Assembly: GCA_003141315.1 (NCBI GenBank) | Contig: PLLP01000022.1 | Coordinates: 62,001 to 126,000, forward strand | Direction: 5' to 3' | DNA length: 64,000 nucleotides | Origin: Phycisphaerales bacterium | Lineage (GTDB): Bacteria; Planctomycetota; Phycisphaerae; Sedimentisphaerales; Anaerobacaceae | The notes under the pieces: generated by a model | Seen by the model: only the letters and a program-made list of their open reading frames with translations | What the model was told of the DNA's origin: nothing | The model's database searches: none | Position numbers and translations under genes: made by a program | Part shown: positions 60,701-64,000 of the stretch, piece by piece | Position numbering within the stretch: the first letter of the stretch is position 1 | How the letters are laid out: the number at the start of each line of letters is the position of its first letter

Positions 60701-61982
60701 AGCTGCCATCAAAGGCAGGGGTTTGTTCAGCGGCAATGAGGCCAGGGTTGTTTTCAGGCCTGCATCGCCCGACAGCGGCGTTGTTTTCGTGCGCACCGAC
60801 CTGCCGCAACCCGTCGAGATAAACGCGCTCGCCACGAACGTTGACCAGCAAAGCCGAAGGACTACGATAAAAAAAGGTTCCGTCTCGATAGATACCATCG
60901 AACATTGTATGGCGGCGGTCGTCGCACTCGAACTGGATAATCTCATCATCGAAGTTGATGCGCCGGAGATGCCCGACCCAAGCTGCAGCAGCGAGGAGTA
61001 TTACAAGGTCCTCAAGCTCGCGGGCCGGCTCGAACAGCAGGCCGACCGGAAAGAATACGTCATCAGCGAGCCGGTCTCGATTACTTCGAGCGACGCCTCG
61101 ATATACGCCCTTCCTTATGCCGATGATAATCTCAATATTACTTACGACCTCGATTACGCAGGGCATACCGGTATCGGCAGGCAGATTTACAGCTGCAGGG
61201 TTACGACGGATAATTTTGAAAAAAATCTGGCGCCCGCCAGGACGTTTTTGCTCGAAGCCGAGGCCAAGCAGTTCCAGGCACGCGGCATCGGCTCGCATCT
61301 CAGCCCTCACGATATACTGGTGATAAGCTCCGACGGCCCCATCAAAAATAAATTCATATATCCGAACGAATGCGTGCGGCATAAAATTGTCGATTTAATC
61401 GGCGACCTCGCCCTCGTAGGCAGGGCCATCAAAGGAAGGGTCGTCGCCTACAAGAGCGGGCACGCTCTCAACCACGACCTGGCAAAAAAATTGTACGATG
61501 ACGCCAACGCCGCCGAACGAATTCAGAAAACCGGCAGTGATGCCGTCCTCGACATCCGCCAGATTGCCAGAATCCTGCCGCACCGCTACCCATTCTTGCT
61601 CGTGGACAAGGTTATCGAAATCGAAGGTCAGACGAGAATAAAAGGAATTAAAAACGTCACTTTCAACGAGCAGTTCTTCCAGGGGCACTTCCCCGGCACG
61701 CCGGTTATGCCGGGCGTGCTGATTGTCGAGGCTATGGCGCAAATGGCAGGCTTGCTCTTCGCGCAGACCCTCGAACATACGGGAAAGCTCGCCGTTTTAC
61801 TCGGCATGGACGGCGTCAAACTGCGAAAGGCGGTTATGCCCGGCGACCAGCTTATACTTATCGCCGAAGCCGTCAAAGTTCGGCAGCGCTCCGCTGAGTG
61901 CCGCTGCCAGGCTATGGTCGGAACCGCACTCGTCGCAGAAGCAGATATTAGATTCATGCTCGTTGATGATGAAAAACTGTAA
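60672..61982 (+). CDS. lpxC-fabZ: Bifunctional LpxC-FabZ
   Basis: The product is 436 residues from a TTG start that matches LpxC N-termini, overlapping lpxD. Residues 1-280 are the zinc deacetylase that commits UDP-3-O-acyl-GlcNAc to lipid A (E77, H78 in TIEHCMA; H237, K238, D241 in [13 protein letters not shown]264 in SGHALNH). Residues about 295-436 are FabZ 3-hydroxyacyl-ACP dehydratase (H339 in [15 protein letters not shown]353 in VEAMAQMAG), which removes the hydroxyl in fatty-acid elongation. The fusion occurs in Bacteroidota, Chlorobiota and Planctomycetota. The loop PDPSCSS replaces the common xDGSxxP motif. Confidence 0.95.
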   Translation: MSLQKTIKTEAAIKGRGLFSGNEARVVFRPASPDSGVVFVRTDLPQPVEINALATNVDQQSRRTTIKKGSVSIDTIEHCMAAVVALELDNLIIEVDAPEMPDPSCSSEEYYKVLKLAGRLEQQADRKEYVISEPVSITSSDASIYALPYADDNLNITYDLDYAGHTGIGRQIYSCRVTTDNFEKNLAPARTFLLEAEAKQFQARGIGSHLSPHDILVISSDGPIKNKFIYPNECVRHKIVDLIGDLALVGRAIKGRVVAYKSGHALNHDLAKKLYDDANAAERIQKTGSDAVLDIRQIARILPHRYPFLLVDKVIEIEGQTRIKGIKNVTFNEQFFQGHFPGTPVMPGVLIVEAMAQMAGLLFAQTLEHTGKLAVLLGMDGVKLRKAVMPGDQLILIAEAVKVRQRSAECRCQAMVGTALVAEADIRFMLVDDEKL

Positions 61983-62824
61983 TGAGACTGGAGCAGGCTG
62001 TGGAAACTAAAACAGAAGGAAAAATCGTTATACACCCGTCGGCGGTCATCGCCGGAAATGTTCTACTCGAAGAAGGCGTCTCTATAGGTCCGAACTGCGT
62101 TGTCGAGAGCGGCACCTCCATCGGCGAAGGAACAACACTCATCGCAAACGTATATATCGGCAAAAATGTCAAAATCGGCAGAAACAATACCCTGTTCCCC
62201 ACGTGCAGCATCGGCTGTATGCCGCAGATTCTCGGCCTCGCGGATGAAACCAAAACCGGCACAATCGAAATCGGCGACAACAACTGCATCCGCGAGCAGG
62301 TCACCATTCACCCCAGTATGCACAAGGGCGGCGTCACCAGAATCGGCAGCAACAATCTGCTTATGGTCGGCGTCCATATCGGCCACGACTGCATCATCGA
62401 AGACAACATCGTTATGAGCAACTTCTCGCAGATTAGCGGGCACTGCAAAGTCGAAAAAGGCGCCTGGCTTTCCGGTATGGTTGTGGTTCATCAGTTTTCG
62501 ACTATCGGCAAATGGAGCTATGCTTCGGGACTCTCCGGCATCAACCACGATGTCCCGCCTTATGTGATAATCAGCGGCCATTACCCCCCGCGCGTCCGCG
62601 GCATCAATAAACGCGGCCTGGCGCGCGCAGGACTTAACGAAGAGAAGCAGAAAAAAATGTTCGACGCCTACAAACAATTATACCGCAGCAAAAAACCGCT
62701 GCTCGAATGCGCAAAGGAGTTGGCCGCCAAAAAAAACCTCGATGAAAATGTTCGCGAAATGGTCGATGCCATAATCAGGAGCAGCCAGCAGAGGTTCGGC
62801 AGATACCTCGAACAGTTCAGATGA
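61982..62824 (+). CDS. lpxA: UDP-N-acetylglucosamine O-acyltransferase
   Basis: LpxA performs the first acylation of lipid A. In the 280-residue protein, hexapeptide repeats run from IHPSAVI (17) to about 190. The catalytic His is H135 in VHIGHDC, and the C-terminal helical domain is RGINKRGLARAG onward. The start ATG overlaps the lpxC-fabZ stop (TAATG), a coupled arrangement. It would accept a hydroxyacyl-ACP of unknown chain length. Confidence 0.96.
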   Translation: MRLEQAVETKTEGKIVIHPSAVIAGNVLLEEGVSIGPNCVVESGTSIGEGTTLIANVYIGKNVKIGRNNTLFPTCSIGCMPQILGLADETKTGTIEIGDNNCIREQVTIHPSMHKGGVTRIGSNNLLMVGVHIGHDCIIEDNIVMSNFSQISGHCKVEKGAWLSGMVVVHQFSTIGKWSYASGLSGINHDVPPYVIISGHYPPRVRGINKRGLARAGLNEEKQKKMFDAYKQLYRSKKPLLECAKELAAKKNLDENVREMVDAIIRSSQQRFGRYLEQFR

Positions 62825-62870
62825 TATTTTGAAAAATTCGTCATAATAACTTTTTTTACGGTAAATTTTT

Positions 62871-63878
62871 ATGGACGTAATTCGCACCGCCGTTATCGGC
62901 GCAGGAAAAATGGGCAGTATCCATTCTCGGTTATACCACCAGCTCAAGCAGAGTAATTTTATCGGCGTAATGGATATTGACGAAAAGGCCGCCCGGAAAC
63001 TCGCCAAGGAATACAAGGTACGCCCGTTCACAAACGCCAAAGACCTGCTGGGCCAGGTCGATGCCGTCACAATTTCCACACCCACTGTCACGCATCTCGA
63101 ACTCGCCAGGCTTTTTCTCGAAAACGGAATCTGCGTCCTCATCGAAAAGCCCCTCGCTGCCACCGTAGCCGAAGGCAGGCTTATAGTCGAGCTTGCGAAA
63201 AAAAATAATCTCATCGCCGCTGTCGGCCATTCCGAACGGTGCAACCCGGTTGTGCAGGCGATGAAACGACTCGACATCGAACCGAAATTTATCGAAGCAA
63301 CACGCATCAGCCCCTTTCCCTTCCGCTCCACCGATGTCGGCGTAGTCCTTGATATGATGATTCACGACATCGATATTATCCTCTCGCTGGCGAGAAGCAA
63401 AATCAAAAAGGTCGATGCCGTCGGTGTCAACGTCCTCGCCGAGCAGGAAGACATCTGCAACGCAAGAATCACATTCGAGAACGGCTGCATCGCAAACATC
63501 ACCGCATCGCGGGTCGCCTTCAAAACGGAAAGGAAAGTCCGTGTTTTCAGCAGGCAGGCCTACCTCAGCCTCGATTACCAGAATAAAACCGGCACGGTCA
63601 TAAAGGCCAAGCCGAACATCGACATACCGCAGAAAGTCAAAGAGATACTCAACAGCAATAAGCCGGACATCCTCAAAATGGCAAACTGGCTGCAGCTTGT
63701 CCACCGCGAAGAGCTTGCGATAGACGACAAAGAGCCGCTCCGCGTCGAGCAGGAATCTTTTCTGCAGGCCGTCGCGGACAAAAAATCCGTTCCCGAGGTC
63801 ACCGCCGAAGAGGGTTTGGCAGCTATGGAGGCCGCGGAAATGATTCTGAAATCTATCAGCGAACACAAATGGCAATAA
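62871..63878 (+). CDS. Gfo/Idh/MocA dehydrogenase, possibly GnnA-like
   Basis: The 335-residue NAD(P)-dependent oxidoreductase has Rossmann loop IGAGKMGSIHSR (9-20), the EKPLA motif near 99 (catalytic Lys), and DMMIHDIDIILSL with the conserved His/Asp. Its place directly after lpxA suggests a sugar-nucleotide role. GnnA (UDP-GlcNAc 3-dehydrogenase) belongs to this family and feeds the 3-amino sugar of some lipid A molecules, but its partner GnnB is not here. LpxI, which often follows lpxA, is also absent. Substrate is therefore open. Confidence 0.85.
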   Translation: MDVIRTAVIGAGKMGSIHSRLYHQLKQSNFIGVMDIDEKAARKLAKEYKVRPFTNAKDLLGQVDAVTISTPTVTHLELARLFLENGICVLIEKPLAATVAEGRLIVELAKKNNLIAAVGHSERCNPVVQAMKRLDIEPKFIEATRISPFPFRSTDVGVVLDMMIHDIDIILSLARSKIKKVDAVGVNVLAEQEDICNARITFENGCIANITASRVAFKTERKVRVFSRQAYLSLDYQNKTGTVIKAKPNIDIPQKVKEILNSNKPDILKMANWLQLVHREELAIDDKEPLRVEQESFLQAVADKKSVPEVTAEEGLAAMEAAEMILKSISEHKWQ

Positions 63879-63925
63879 TTATGAAAATAATTCGGAATTG
63901 CGAAAAAAATTTTAGGAGCTAATTT

Positions 63926-64000
63926 ATGAAGACAGCTTTAAGAACTTGTTTAATTGTATGTATGATTGTTTTCATAGCAGGCTGCCGGAACAAAAATGCT
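63926..64000 (+). CDS. Lipoprotein, partial (runs off the right edge)
   Basis: TTTAGGAGCTAATTT precedes an ATG at 63926. The visible 25 residues (MKTALRTCLIVCMIVFIAGC then RNKNA) form a signal peptide with lipobox IAGC. Its position after the lpx block would suit an outer-membrane assembly or LPS-transport lipoprotein, but the family cannot be told. Confidence 0.75.
   Translation, partial: MKTALRTCLIVCMIVFIAGCRNKNA

Overview
The window looks like a chromosomal segment of an uncultured, diderm, probably anaerobic bacterium of the Planctomycetota, most likely class Phycisphaerae (Sedimentisphaerales-like). This is inferred from content, not from a marker gene. It rests on a secreted PEP-CTERM protein, secreted LamG and discoidin proteins next to a GH127 enzyme, an ECF sigma factor followed by a membrane-anchored LolA/RseB-like protein, a fused LpxC-FabZ, and a complete outer-membrane and lipid A block (BamA, OmpH/Skp, LpxD, LpxC-FabZ, LpxA). 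Isoprenoids come from the MEP pathway (ispD, ispE). No tRNA, rRNA, CRISPR array, phage or transposase gene was recognised. Short non-coding repeats are abundant.

Layout. 1-495: a minus-strand cobalamin riboswitch with a terminator; the gene it controls lies beyond the left edge. 496-5850: a coiled-coil membrane protein, a FAH-family hydrolase, phosphomannomutase/phosphoglucomutase, a YunC-like protein, a secreted zinc-finger-like protein and a cold-shock protein. 6003-11494: mainly minus-strand genes for a class III aminotransferase coupled to a C_GCAxxG_C_C protein, a LamG protein, AlkD-like glycosylase, a nitrilase-family enzyme and ArgC. 11709-19464: an NTF2-like secreted protein, EamA and MFS transporters, two small Cys-rich proteins, the ECF sigma/LolA-like pair, then purC with an MFS exporter. 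19665-23562: an orphan DNA adenine methyltransferase, an HD phosphohydrolase, a cupin, ispD and cobO. 23849-25176: a consensus promoter, a long leader with strong predicted structure, and the PEP-CTERM gene with a terminator. 25255-29677: NAD-type isocitrate dehydrogenase, a PilZ protein and a three-part MetF/MTHFR_C/pterin-methyltransferase fusion.

30329-37297 holds ThiD2-ThiE followed on the same strand by a GH127 lipoprotein and a DUF5695-type secreted protein; the last two share a discoidin-like module. 38003-42906: a DUF1570-like metallopeptidase lipoprotein, Maf, AMMECR1, DedA, ispE, an unusual SpoVG with a zinc-ribbon insertion, and a FlgM-like protein. 43247-48579: recG, pcm, an unknown lipoprotein and nadB. 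48840-51153: a near-perfect sigma-70 promoter, a tiny lipoprotein, and the c-di-AMP synthase cdaA with a CdaR/YbbR-like partner. 51214-54545: cstA and der. 54971-64000: a plus-strand envelope cluster of dnaB, bamA, skp, lpxD, lpxC-fabZ, lpxA, a Gfo/Idh dehydrogenase (possibly GnnA-like) and the start of a lipoprotein gene.

The most notable items are the folate/corrinoid fusion protein at 27230-29677, the two-domain structured leader at about 23886-24175, the zinc-ribbon SpoVG, the Cys-cluster aminotransferase, and a three-level nest of different repeat families at 54707-54864. Several intergenic repeat families recur, and one appears to have been read into the C-terminus of Der. Start codons, promoters and RNA folds were judged by eye, and no database search or folding programme was run.
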